Shown: positions 37,913 to 49,035, counted from the stretch's first letter. The stretch: DNA of 64,000 bases from Magicicada septendecula (GCA_034769895.1 CM068367.1:119325927-119389926); one strand, 5' to 3'. The notes: generated from the letters alone by a model not told the origin. A program made the numbers and translations.

Positions 37913-39135
37913 GGACAAATATTTATCTGAAGTTTGCATACAAATCAGTTCACTGATAGAGGCTATGGAGCACTTGTAAACAGCAGTTTGACATGTTCAG
38001 TCATAGGTTTACATATGTAGGCAGACTTAGTCTAAGAAATGCCTCATCCACCAGCCATTTCTCACAAATTGTTGTATAGAATCATTGTATTATACACAGC
38101 CATTATTGTATAGAACAGAAATTTTTTAGAATAACACACATTCAGTCAACAGGAATTTCTGAGTGTAACAACAAATTCTCTAATTGTAAATTTTTGTACT
38201 GTGGTTGTCAACTACATTGTAAAAATATGGGTGGAGTCAACCATATGAGTAGACTCACAGTCTAAGCCTGAATTTTTCAGGAAAAGGAATAATACCAAAT
38301 CATCCAAATCACAGAATATTTCAAATATCTAGTAATAAAAGCTATAAAGAGACTCACAGTTCTTTTCTATAAAACCTTGACAGTTTCTGTGGATTCATGT
38401 GTCTAAAACAAAATTCAGTTCAGACGAAGATGGCCGTTGAAGGCACGGCCGAAACGTTTGCTCAAAACAACTATGGACCACAGCCTTACAGCCCAGCAAG
38501 ACAAAGTACTCATATCAGTTCAGTTCGTTTGTAAATAATTTCTATCAATTGATGTCTTAAAAAAAAAACACAATTAGACACTGAAAGGTCAGGTATCACT
38601 TTAAAGATATGGTTTTAAGTTTTGGAGTTTCTTTCAATTAATGAAGATAAATGGAACCACTATTGGAGATTTTGGTGGTATAATCACCAATCTACAGTCT
38701 AGATTAAATAGATTCCACAGATTCCTTAACATCACAGTTGTGAGTCAACAAATATTTGGAATGAACTTTGATAGAAAGAAGAGAACCTTTAATTAATTTT
38801 TGTTTACCGATACTTCCAAATATTCTGTTAGGACATGCCACTTGTAAGAGAGTTTTATTTTTTAAGATTGCACTGCCAATGTAGTTTTTCATCAAAGTTA
38901 TTACAAATTAGGTTAAATAGAAAAAAGTTTCTCTGATACGCTTCTTGTCTGATTGGTGGTATCCTGCGGATTTGAGTGTTGTTCCTTAACAGAGAAATCT
39001 TTCAGCATGCTGGACGTATGTGAATGGAAAAGATGTTGCATGGGATATTCAGACCTGTGAGTGAAGGAGGAACCTGGAGGTTTCATCAAACTCAGACCAA
39101 TAACCACAAGGAAAACAACCAGTGAGAAAGCCGAG
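37913..39135. other. Gene-less stretch with one hammerhead-like remnant
   Basis: No coding exon recognised. A degenerate hammerhead-like motif lies at 38,417-38,462. Confidence 0.4.
38417..38462 (+). ncRNA. Degenerate hammerhead-like motif
   Basis: Stem II GGCCGU/ACGGCC with a 7-nt loop is followed by GAAACGU, but the first box reads ACGAAGA rather than CUGAAGA. Downstream bases resemble those after the cores at 1310 and 61,286 (ACAGCCTTACAGCCCAGCAAG), so it belongs to the same subfamily. Probably inactive. Confidence 0.45.
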
Positions 39136-39230
39136 AATACAGTAGAGACCATGTTCACGGTATCTGAGCCACTATATAATATAATAAATTGATTTACCTC
39201 CGTCTTGTGGCTGCCTAATGATTCTTCTTA

Positions 39231-39273
39231 ACACTTATGCGTTTCGGAACCTAAGGTTCCATCTTCAGAGTGT
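39231..39273 (-). ncRNA. Hammerhead ribozyme motif, left arm of PLE-2
   Basis: Minus-strand copy of the right-arm motif: stem I ACACU/AGUGU, box CUGAAGA, stem II GGAACC/GGUUCC, box GAAA. Stem III reads ACGCAU instead of the palindrome ACGCGU, the same single change seen in the left copy of PLE-1. Confidence 0.78.
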
Positions 39274-39471
39274 AAAAGTTTTTAAATCGGTCTAAAGACG
39301 TCGTTAACCAATAAACATAATAAAAATAAAATTGCATGAACACACATAATAAAAATAAAATTGCGTCCGCACACGCGGGTCATTGAGTGCACACTCTACG
39401 ATCGATCGCGACACACTGATGGTTCTGTAGTCGATCGTCTTATCTACCTGCGACGTTGCCTTCACTTATAT

Positions 39472-39840
39472 TCACCGTGCCCACAAATCTATCATACAAA
39501 TCATGCGATTTGAAACCCAGTTGGTCGTCAATACATTACTTTGGTTGGTTTTGAAGGCTTTGTATATTTCGAATTCTTCCGCTGCGTTCATGTAATGTCC
39601 TTTATTGCACACATATAATGGTATGAAGTTGCTATCGAAATCGGTGTATTTGTGATTATATGTCATTAAATGCTTAGCATAGTTAGACCTAACTGTGTTT
39701 AAATTACTTTTAGGCAGATGTTCTTTAAATCTCTCTTTGAAGGCCCTGCCTGTCTGACCGATATAGAACATATCACAGTCATCACAGATCATTTTATATA
39801 CGCCCGTTCTTCTCTCCATAGGTATAGGTATGTTGACGAT
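39472..39840 (-). pseudogene. Antisense GIY-YIG endonuclease copy in PLE-2 left arm
   Basis: The minus strand repeats the endonuclease domain: PIPMERRTGVYKM, MFYIGQTGRAFKERF, YAKHLMTYNHKYTDF, AAEEFEIYKAF. Small changes against the sense copy include one inserted codon (NTVRSNY against NTRSNY) and a frame change near the C-terminus. It has no RT attached and reads outward from the centre of the element. Confidence 0.88.
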
Positions 39841-40776
39841 ACCTTTGTCATTTTCGATGGTACCACGAGACAAATACACACGTTACTGAATTACATGAAT
39901 AATATCAATACAAACATACAGTTTACGGTTGAAATAGAGTCGAATAATGAAATTAATTTTCTATATTTAACATTAATAAAACAAAATAATAAATTTCGGT
40001 ACAAAATATTCAGGAAACCCACTTCAACAGATGGTGTTATACACGCCGATTCCTACCATCCTGTATCACAAAAAATGGCAGCTTTTAATAGCCTTATACA
40101 TCGGTTACATATTATACCTCTGGATCCGTTAGATTATGCTGAGGAAGTAAACACAATTAAACATATAGCGGTGGCGAATGGATACCACAGCTCGTTAATA
40201 GAACGGTTAATACATAAACATAAGTACAAGACCAAAAAACCATGTCTCGATAGGACCAACATGAAGTACATCTCCGTTGAATACACCAACAATTTACCCA
40301 TGATTTTAAAAAATGCCTTCATTAAACACAACATTCATGTAACATTCCGCACTAATAATAACGTCCATAAATTCTTAAGAAACACCGTACCTATACCTAT
40401 GGAGAGAAGAACGGGCGTATATAAAATGATCTGTGATGACTGTGATATGTTCTATATCGGTCAGACAGGCAGGGCCTTCAAAGAGAGATTTAAAGAACAT
40501 CTGCCTAAAAGTAATTTAAACACTAGGTCTAACTATGCTAAGCATTTAATGACATATAATCACAAATACACCGATTTCGATAGCAACTTCATACCATTAT
40601 ATGTGTGCAATAAAGGACATTACATGAACGCAGCGGAAGAATTCGAAATATACAAAGCCTTCAAAACCAACCAAAATAATGTATTGAACGACCAACTGGG
40701 TTTCAAATCGCATGATTTGTATGATAGATTTGTGGGCACGGTGAATATAAGTGAAGGCAACGTCGCAGGTAGATAA
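39829..40776 (+). pseudogene. Penelope-like RT (from YVDD) plus intact GIY-YIG endonuclease
   Basis: The frame is open for about 315 codons: RYVDDTFVIFDG (catalytic), INFLYLTLIKQNNKF, FRKPTSTDGVIHADSYHP, the thumb and linker region, then GVYKMICDDC, MFYIGQTGRAFKERF, NYAKHL and AAEEFEIYKAF, the GIY-YIG signature with its Arg, Asn and Glu positions. Penelope-like polyproteins fuse a telomerase-related RT to a C-terminal GIY-YIG nuclease that nicks target DNA. Here the RT N-terminus is replaced by inverted arm sequence, with AGGTA shared at the joint, so the RT cannot work although the nuclease domain looks complete. An ORF caller will place the start at 39,718 in antisense sequence, which is spurious. 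Confidence 0.92.
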
Positions 40777-40943
40777 GACGATACGACTACAGAACCATCA
40801 GTGTGTCGCGATCAATCGTAGAGTGTGCACTCAATGACCCGCGTGTGCGGACGCAATTTTATTTTTATTATGTGTGTTCATGCAATTTTATTTTTATTAT
40901 GTTTATTGGTTAACGACGTCTTTAGACCGATTTAAAAACTTTT

Positions 40944-40986
40944 ACACTCTGAAGATGGAACCTTAGGTTCCGAAACGCGTAAGTGT
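40944..40986 (+). ncRNA. Hammerhead ribozyme motif, right arm of PLE-2
   Basis: Plus strand: stem I ACACU/AGUGU, box CUGAAGA (40,949-40,955), stem II GGAACC/GGUUCC with UUA loop, box GAAA (40,972-40,975), stem III palindrome ACGCGU, cleavage position UA. Every core residue is conserved. The best-formed hammerhead in the window. Confidence 0.85.
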
Positions 40987-41048
40987 TAAGAAGAATCATC
41001 AGGCAGCCACAAGACGGAGGTAAATCAATTTATTATAATACAGTAGAG

Positions 41049-42520
41049 GGATACTGTAGCAATTGATGCTAGGAAATGATAAATACTGGTGTTTGGGGAA
41101 GAGAGAGAGAGAGGGGGGCATTGAACCAGGATGCCCAGAAGAGGTCGATTGAGGAGACCAGGCTGGTGTGGGCTGTGGCACATACTGGAAGAAGAAGCAC
41201 GAGGAAAAAGTTGGGATATTTATTCAAATATTGAAACAGCAGGAAATGAAAATATACACCATTTACTGATTATTTTCATATATTTGTAAATAAGAAACAA
41301 CAAATAAATTGACACTAAACTTTATTTAAAAACAAACACATGAGATTATTTCCATATTGCTGAGATAATGCCCATTAAAAAAATTCATGTATCATAATTG
41401 AAATGGTTACGCAGTAAAACATACAAGAAAAGAATATAAGTTTGTCTGTACATATGGTAATGGAAACATAAAGTGACCAGATGTATTGTGTATAGTTAGA
41501 GTAAACTGCAGCTCAAAATGTGAGGAGACACTGTCACCCTCTTGCGCATGTCGTCCCAAGAGTCAGTTGCAAAAACATTTATAGACCAAACTGCAACTTC
41601 AGTAATTCTGATTATGTAGTGTTATGCTATATTATATTATGGACTGATTATGTTATACACTGAAACACTATCGTGGGTTTGAATTCTTATTTCAAACTAA
41701 GTAATATGTTTATAATTTAATCCCTTTCCTGCATAAATCGACTGTAGTCCTGATATGCCATTTATTGGCTGACCAGCTGATTGGCTTGCAAAAGGGTTAA
41801 TATCTGAGATTCGTAAAGCGATGTTTATTTGCTAGGATAATACACTAAAGTGAGTGAACTAATGCAGCTCACCTTCTGAGTTGCATTTAGCCTACTAGAG
41901 TTGATATGATCATGTGTTTTTGACTTTTTTATTTGGAGAGATCATATTATTGAAGGTTTTTTTTTTATATGCTAGAACATTTGTGTTTCCATATAAACAG
42001 AAATACAGGTTACTTCCATACAACAGAGAGTACCAGCACATTTCAGCCTTGCTACACACAAAACCTTTAGTGACAATCTCCTGAATTCCTTTCTCAAAAC
42101 TTACCTCAAAGACTTTTTCCTTTAAGGATAAAGCTATACATAATTTGAGGTAAATTTTAAATTTCAAGCATATAATGGACAGACTTGGTATGCCATTGTT
42201 TGACATTATTACATACACTTGCCACAACATATCTGATAAAACTTCAATATTTGTGGTCTCCCAAACAGAAGTAAGCACTGAAATTTATTGAGATACAAAA
42301 ATGGGAATTATTCCTGAATATTCTAGCACTTTCTCCATTTCCTCATAAGACAAAATGTTTGGAATTAATACACAAAAGCTAGGAATTTTTTGATATTTGT
42401 ATTATACATAACCTATGTGTGTGATTTGTATATGTCAGGTTAAAACGTACACATACATAAATATAAAAACAATCGTATTTTTAGATTTAAACACAACTTC
42501 AATTACAGGTTCTCTGTACT
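41049..42520. other. Gene-less stretch beyond the IDUA stop codon
   Basis: Includes what should be the IDUA 3'UTR (minus strand, left of 42,521). A G/A-rich patch at 41,100-41,200 looks like decayed LINE sequence but cannot be assigned. An open minus-strand segment at 42,110-42,265 has splice-like borders but no recognised homology. Confidence 0.35.
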
Positions 42521-42630
42521 CTATCCTCCTCCATATTTCAAAAGTTCAGAGAAGTCACCTTTTCTGTGCCAGTAATCCACCGCTCTGATCCTGTAATAAC
42601 CTCGTGTCTTCTCGCCTGCATCATTGTTTT
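42521..42630 (-). CDS. IDUA: Alpha-L-iduronidase, last exon
   Basis: This encodes the extreme C-terminus of the lysosomal glycosidase that removes terminal iduronic acid from dermatan and heparan sulfate. The minus strand has acceptor GTCTACTCAG, then GYYRIRAVDYWHRKGDFSEL and a short tail to TAG. Human IDUA ends with the same order (GSYRVRALDYWARPGPFSD), from the C-terminal fibronectin-like domain. The exon begins with 2 bases completing a codon. It is separated from the next recognised IDUA exon by about 12 kb of intron filled with a hAT and palindromic Penelope-derived elements. At least one exon (about 60 residues) must lie between, and I did not find it. Confidence 0.85.
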
Positions 42631-43173
42631 CTGAGTAGACAATATGAAACATATAAACAATACAAATTAAAAGCATTAGAAACTTGTATATAATATTCAT
42701 AAATATTGACAGCATGTTTTCTGATGGACTTAAATGACAAACATATCATTACAACAAAAAGCTGTGAAGCCAAACTGGGTGTGCAGATATCACAATTGTT
42801 AAACAGTCTCTCACAAATGATAATGACTAATTCATAATTATAATGACACATTATACTGTAACAACTTTCTCATTTGTTATGAAATATTCTATAATATTCT
42901 TTAAAACTTTATCTCAAAATTATTAGTTATTTTGATGATGAAAATTATTAGTTATGTTGAAAAAATTGGGAATTATTTTTTTTAATAGCATTAGTCCCTT
43001 CCCTTAACACCCTGCACCACACTGATCATTTACAATCTGTACTTTACTGATTTGGTTAAAATACAGTAAGCATTGGACATTAATTGTTTTTATATGGAAG
43101 TTTTGCATAACTTGGAAATTAGTGTAAAGTTGGGTTCAGCCAAATAAAAATGTTAAAAAAAGGCTAGACTATA
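42631..43173. other. IDUA intron
   Basis: Intronic by position, between the last IDUA exon and the hAT insertion. No other signal recognised. Confidence 0.5.
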
Positions 43174-43181
43174 GTATTAAC

Positions 43182-46100
43182 CAGTGGCGGCTCGTACAGG
43201 GAGGGCAAAAGGGCGCAGCCCTCCCACTAAATTTGCAAATTAAACTTGTCAATAATATAACTATAATGTGTAGTATCCTTATTGAAATATATTTTTGGGG
43301 CGACTAATAGCGATCACCCGATGTTTTCGGCATGGTCCCGCAGCCGAACGTTTTCGCTGTTGTCCTCCTTGCATAGGCCGGTCTTGCGGGGAGTGGGGAA
43401 AGAGACATGTACACATGTCTGTGCATTTAAATCAGCATCAGCCATTACAGGAGGGGCTCTGCCCGCTTTCTGATTTTGCAGCTATTTTCATAGAGAACCG
43501 GAGCGTTGTTCAAAACTTCTCTGTTGCTGTTTAAAGTGCATGTATTTTCTCTTGTGTTTTATATAGTTTTGATTGTGTTCTTGTTGTACTTTTTGTGTAA
43601 ACATAATGTTCTAATAAATTATTCTTTATTAGGCAGTGTATTCTGTGTACGATAGTGTTTTTGTCGAACCTTGCGTAGGCCTACATAAATGTGTAACTTA
43701 TTCTGTGTAGGCCTGAGCCTGTGTGTTCTGTGCGTATTTGTTAGAAACGATTAAAATGGCTATGAATTCGGTAAGTAATATTAAATGTTTGATTATTTCA
43801 AATTCACTTACGAAAAGAAAATAGAACTAAAACAATTAGGGCCACCAAAACCGAATTTAGATATTACACAACAAAATTATAAAACGGACAGACCAGCATC
43901 AAGTAAAAAAAACTACACAAGAAAATTTAATAGAAACTGTTACTTACATGCTGATTGGATATGTGGATGTGAGGTGATGAATTCCTTTTTTTGTTATGTA
44001 TGTTTGGTGATGAACCTAAACAGTGATTCAGTCTGGACTGAAAATGGAATTAAGGACTTGAAACATTTGGGAGAAAAAATTAAAAAACATAAAATTAGTG
44101 AAACTCATATGAACAGTTGTATTGAATATTCATTGTTAGGAAAAGTCAATATTAGTTGCCAGTTAGACAGTGCATATAGATTAAAAATTAAACAGCATAA
44201 TGAAGAAGTCTCTAAGAACAGATGCATCCTAAGTAAGTTAATTGACTGTATAAAGTTTTGTGGAATATTTGAACTAGCTTTAAGGGGACATGATGAAACA
44301 AACACATCTGAGAATCCAGGTATTTTTAGGGGCTTAGTAAATTTAATGGCAGGCCTAGATAGCACCTTAAGAGAGCATATTGAAAAAACAAACAATAGGG
44401 TTTTCGTTGGTCTTTCTAAAACAATTCAAAATGAAATTTTGGATTCTATTTATGCAGTGTGCATTGGGCTAATAAAAAAAGAAATAAATGAAACTGACTA
44501 CATTTCAATTGAAGCAGATGAAACCACGGATTGTGCCACTCTGTCACAAATTGTGTTAGTTGTGAGGTATGAATTGAACGGAAAATTACATGAGAGATTT
44601 ATCAGTTTTGTCAGTCCACAAGATCACTCCGCTGAAGGTATTAGTAATACTATTTTTGAAGAATTAGCAAAATTAGAACTTGATAAGATGCCTAGTAAAA
44701 TTATTGCACAAAGTTACGATGGGGCAGCAGTAATGAGTGGAAAACATAACGGTGTTCAAGCAAAAGTTAAAGCTGTGTACAAGAATGCCCAGTATATACA
44801 CTGCTATGCCCATCAACTAAACTTAATTATTGAGCGCGCTGCATCACAAAACAAGCAAGTAAAAATATTTGTCTGTAATTTAGATAGCTTTACAACATTT
44901 TTTTCAAGATCTTTCAAGCGAACTGCCATACTTGATGAAGTAGTAAAGAAACGTCTCCCAAAATGTTCTAATACCAGGTGGAATTTTAAATCCCATTGTG
45001 TGACAACAGTATTTATTCATAAAAATGACATTTCCGCTGTTCTTGAAAAAATCATAGATGATGACGAGAGTGACAAGTCCACTGTTCAGAAAGCACTAGG
45101 ACTGAAAAACACATTAAATAATGATGATTTTAATTTTTGGTTAACATTTTTCAACAAAATTATGCCAGCCTGTGACATTTTGTTTAATCAATTACAGCAA
45201 GTAGAAATTGACAGTATTAAAACACACCAGTATGTTGCCTCATTCAAGTCACACAATCAAAATGTCAGAGATTATATTGATTTTGATGCCAGGGTCTGCA
45301 ACAAATGATTTTGGAGAATCATCACAAAATCCAAAAAGGTCACGTTTTGATGAAAGCAAGAAGACTGCAGCTAAAGAAGTTTGTGACATAATAGTTACCA
45401 ACATAGACGACAGATTTTTATTTTCAGACCATTTAGCAATAGCAGTTTTGTTGCAACCAACCCTGTTTTCTAAACATCAGCTTATCTTTCCAGAAACACA
45501 GTTACAAATTGCTGCTAAACAATTTAATTTAAATGAAACTGCATTAAGACATGAACTGGTAGTTCTATACAGCAGGCCTGACTTCACAAAGGCAACTGGC
45601 GCATTGGTTCTACTCAATTTTGTATATGGAAACAATCTAGTTACTGTTTTTCCTGAACTGGTAAAACTATTAAAAATTATTTGTACAATCCCTATGACTA
45701 CAGCAGAAAGTGAACGATGTTTCTCAACTCTCAAACGCATTAAAACATTTACACGTAATACAATGAAAAAGGACAGACTAAGTGCTCTGGGAATGTGTTC
45801 AATAGAAAAAAAATGTTAGAAATAACTCCTAACTTCAATGAATTAGTTATTGACCATTTTGCCAAACAAAAGGAGAGGAGAATGGATTTCATGTTCAAGC
45901 AAATGAACTAATCCAAGGTAGGGAACAAATATATTTTATTTAGTAATGCATGCATTTAATAATATAATTTATTAAATATTTAAGTTTAGGAACATGAACT
46001 GCTTAGGGTTATAAATAATTTCAGTTTCAAACACTGTTTAAATATTGGTAGTTTGCAAGGTAGGTTTTTGATATTAACAATAATTTTAGTAGTGAAGCAA

Positions 46101-46236
46101 AAGATTCAATTTTACAATTATTTGATGATAATAGCAATAATTTAGTTTCTACTGGTGACTTTTTTTTACATAATATATGGGTACAACTAAATTTTGCCCC
46201 CCCCCCCCCAGTCAAAAACATTACCAACCACCACTG
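43182..46236 (+). mobile_element. Near-complete hAT transposon (ZMYM1-like)
   Basis: 3055 bp bordered by an exact 8-bp duplication GTATTAAC (43,174-43,181 and 46,237-46,244). Ends read CAGTGGCGGCTCGTACAG and, reversed, CAGTGGTGGTTGGTAATG. It carries a transposase with two frameshifts and a C-run (about 46,197-46,209) near its right end. It inserted into the last recognised intron of IDUA, opposite to the gene. The perfect duplication implies recent arrival. Confidence 0.95.
43785..45911 (+). pseudogene. ZMYM1-like hAT transposase with two frameshifts
   Basis: DNA transposase of the hAT superfamily. It is open for 507 codons: a TTF/BED-like zinc region (WICGCEVMNSFFCYVC), DUF4371-type core (LRGHDE; EADETTDCATLSQIV; SYDGAAVMSG; IHCYAHQLNLIIERA). 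A frameshift near 45,295 moves to a second frame carrying the hAT dimerisation end (IPMTTAESERCFSTLKRIK, then TMKKDRLSAL). A second shift in an A-run near 45,806 recovers the true end (KQKERRMDFMFKQMN, stop 45,909-45,911). The ATG at 43,785 lacks the usual basic leader; an upstream ATG at 43,754 is followed by GTAAGT, which may be a donor of a lost exon structure. Only a few fixes separate it from intact, so it may be transcribed. Confidence 0.92.
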
Positions 46237-46244
46237 GTATTAAC

Positions 46245-48745
46245 AACTGTAAGGGTATACAATATCTATTCAGGAAAAATACATTTTTTAAAACAGTGCT
46301 CCAACTGGTACACAGAGATGATTTCAGCTGCTAAACGTGTATAGCAACAATTTTTGATAGCAAACTGTGTTTTTTCCATTTTTGTATCATGATTAGTCTT
46401 TAAGATAAAGCCACTTGGGAGAGCATGTATACAAGCTGTCTGTATATATTTCTGGTGTCTTGATAAAGACCTAAAAGACATTTAAAATTACATACCAAAA
46501 AAACAGAAAGGAAAGTATGAGCCAAAAACAATAGTATGCATGGCTTAAGTGTTTTCAAGACTCTTTTAATTCATTGTTTAATTGTACAAAATGTTTCTGA
46601 GAAAGCGGGAATTGGACAGAACCTTGGTACCAACATCTGACTAAAAAATTTTATATTCGTTGCAGCACTGCAAAATTCACTGATCATAAAGAGAATTTTG
46701 TTGTAATAAGTTGAGCTGCCTGCCAATGTAAATCATAATAAAAACTGGAAGGGTTTTTACCAAGTCTGAGGAAAATTTTACCCTCCTGAACTTGTTCTTA
46801 AATATTTTACTGTCATTTTATGATTAATCCAACAGACAGCTTATGCACATGACTGCTCCATAACATAGAGCTTGTAGACAGCTCAGAGCTCAAGAGATAC
46901 AGAGATACAGCCAGTGGATTGGTGTGGGTATATAACAGCTGTTGCCGGTTGTGATAGACCTAAAACTTGGCCTAAAAATTAATTTAAATTTGTCCTAGTA
47001 CCAAGTGTTCTTTTTAGAGGCAAAAGTTTTTTTTAGAGCTGAAATATCTTTTTTAGAGTATTTTCTATCTTTCGCTGGCAGAAGAAGAGAGTCCCGGTTC
47101 AATGGGATCTGACTCCATTATACTTACACAGAATAAATGAGGACACAAATAATCGAATTAATAATAATAAAGACAAACAGAGAAACACATAACTAAACGA
47201 ACAAAACACAAATAGGTAGGTAGTAACTGCTGCACGTTGGTTCCGAAACAAACATAACTGCTAACTGAGCATTTTGCCGGTTTATACAGGGGCAACACAT
47301 TGGGTGGACAAATGTGCCCCCCCTTCTGTTTGTACAGTGACAACCACTATGAGGTCAATGACCATACGCAGTAAAACATTGCCTATGTCTGAGCCAGCAA
47401 CACAAGATAGTGCAAGTGCACATCAGTTCGAAAGCAATGCTATGCTTTTCTTCAAGGTTCCCGACTAATATTGTTTGGATTTGAAATTATTCAATAACTA
47501 AACTATTTATTCTGTGATATAATTAACATTATTTTCTTTTGTTTCCAGGACTGTTGCCGCTGGTGGTTACATGGACGCCACGCTACTGGATACAGCTCAA
47601 AGTAAAATAGGTCAAACTGAAGATTGTTGTTAAAAACTGTTTCCATGCATTCAATAGTTACATATGCTTAGTGCCTTTCAAAAAGTGTGGTCTTTTTTTA
47701 ACACACCTTGAAAATCTCTTGAGTGAGGGTACATAATGATCATTTTTCCATTGGCCAGTATGTGCCTGCACAAGTAGACACTCCTGCTTTCAGAGATCTG
47801 TTTTCAGGAAAGAATATAGTGGAAAAGTTGTATATAATGAGAGGATATAAGGGATAATATACTAGTTTTAATATTACTAATGTTAAAATCATCAAAAACA
47901 CGATTCTTTATTAATTTATAATAACTCAATTTTGTATTGTCTGTTGACAGGTGAAAATCTACTCATCTCTAACTACTGCATTTCATATTGTATAAAAAAA
48001 GTGACTAACAAATTAAAACTGATGGGTTATAAACTTGGCAAAGATATGTTCATCATACCGAAATCATGTGGTACAAATTGGAATGCCAAGAAGATTGTGT
48101 CCATGTGGTTTATGCGTTTGTATCCTGAGTGTGTACAATTGCTCCTGCAAAACTGAACCTCATATGTTTTTATACATCTGAAAGCCACAAAGAATGTTTA
48201 TTAAAAATATACTCAAGTAAAGGAACAGATTAAAAATATACTAGAATTAAGTTTAAACAAAATATTTTCCAACATCTGATAAAGTCATATATTCCACTGA
48301 TCTTCAATGTTTCTGCATACAGTACACATTGTATATAAATATCAGTAATTGTTGCATAAATTTGATAAAGTAATATAAGAAATGTGTTATAAAGTGTACA
48401 CATATAATAATATAATAACACTTTGGTAATACTGGGGGGTATCTGAAGTTGTCAAATAATTTTGCAATAATAAATCAAATTGCAATAATTTTTGCAGTGT
48501 TGTTAAATTGTGATTCCAAACCACATGAATTCATTCAGTAACTATTATTGTATTTAAATGTGCTTAATTAAGGATGAATCTTTATAATATTAATTGTAAT
48601 TAATTTTTATACAAATAATTATTTTACATGAAATTTTGTTTCAGATAAATTCTATTTCAGCAATACAGTGTGTAAAATATTTAAACGCCTGTATCAAAAT
48701 GGGTCCACCCATTCTCAACTTTTAAACTCAATAAACATTTAAACA
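46245..48745. other. IDUA intron, with weak exon-like islands
   Basis: Intronic with respect to IDUA. No IDUA exon was recognised on the minus strand here. Two plus-strand islands at 47,292-47,636 are described separately. Confidence 0.4.
47292..47636 (+). other. Candidate plus-strand exons of unknown gene
   Basis: After GGTTTATACAG (ends 47,291) a frame of 56 codons with balanced codon use (CTVTTTMRSMTIRSKTL, SAHQFESNAMLFFK) reaches a weak GT near 47,458. After TTTGTTTCCAG (ends 47,551) two frames are open, one ending in GQTEDCC then TAA. The pairing of a weak donor with a strong acceptor over 95 nt is suggestive only, and I recognise no protein family. Decayed repeat is an alternative. Confidence 0.2.
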
Positions 48746-48800
48746 TAACTGACATACTTTTCTTTTATAAAATTGCTAAACTGCTATAATTGTTATTATT

Positions 48801-48840
48801 TAGACAAAGCTTTTCGTCATCACTGACATCTTCAGGTCTT
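48801..48840 (-). ncRNA. Hammerhead ribozyme motif, left arm
   Basis: Exact minus-strand counterpart of the right-arm motif at 48,906-48,946, with identical core, stem II and stem III. Confidence 0.78.
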
Positions 48841-48905
48841 AAACAACATTTATCATCATGTTCTTGTTGTATATCGTATCATATTATCGTAATGCTCTTG
48901 TTGTT

Positions 48906-48946
48906 TAAGACCTGAAGATGTCAGTGATGACGAAAAGCTTTGTCTA
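48906..48946 (+). ncRNA. Hammerhead ribozyme motif, right arm
   Basis: Stem I AGAC/GUCU (extendable with UUUA/AAAU pairs), box CUGAAGA, stem II GUCA/UGAC with a GUGA tetraloop, box GAAA, stem III palindrome AAGCUU, H17 = U. The core is complete. Stem II and stem III sequences differ from both coding Penelope-like copies while pairing is kept, which argues for selection on structure. Confidence 0.8.
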
Positions 48947-49035
48947 AATAATAACAATTATAGCAGTTTAGCAATTTTATAAAAGAAAAGTAAGGATGGC
49001 TGCTAATTTAAACAATACGAAGAATAACTGACATA

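Larger units (their letters stand above)
39148..41036 (+). mobile_element. Penelope-like element, long copy (PLE-2)
   Basis: 1889 bp flanked by a 12-bp duplication AATACAGTAGAG (39,136-39,147 and 41,037-41,048). A 33-nt unpaired extension (39,148-39,180) sits on the left. Inverted arms of roughly 650-690 bp (39,181-39,835 and 40,386-41,036) each contain the hammerhead motif and a GIY-YIG domain, reading toward the ends. Between them lies RT from the YVDD motif onward. The arms are nearly identical, which implies a recent insertion. The N-terminal two thirds of RT is absent. Confidence 0.93.
48757..49024. mobile_element. Non-coding palindromic Penelope-derived element (268 bp)
   Basis: Flanked by an 11-bp duplication TAACTGACATA (48,746-48,756 and 49,025-49,035). 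Arms 48,757-48,846 and about 48,899-48,990 are near-perfect inverted copies around a ~50-nt AT-rich centre. A 34-nt extension (48,991-49,024) follows on the right only. Each arm carries a complete hammerhead motif. There is no coding sequence, so the element is just two opposed terminal repeats plus extension. Confidence 0.88.

Noticed and set aside
39718-39828. Upstream part of the longest Penelope-like frame, including its ATG
   Set aside because: This part is antisense GIY-YIG sequence of the inverted left arm; real RT sequence begins at the YVDD joint.
42110-42265. Minus-strand open segment with AG...GTAAGT borders (SVWETTNIEVLSDMLWQVY)
   Set aside because: It lies beyond the IDUA stop codon and matches no part of IDUA or any family I know; kept only as a note.
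47715-47815. Minus-strand segment framed by AACAG and a GTGTGT donor, considered for the missing IDUA exon
   Set aside because: The translation (ISESRSVYLCRHILANGKM) does not follow the expected IDUA order of hydrophobic strand, Trp, and Lys-Cys.
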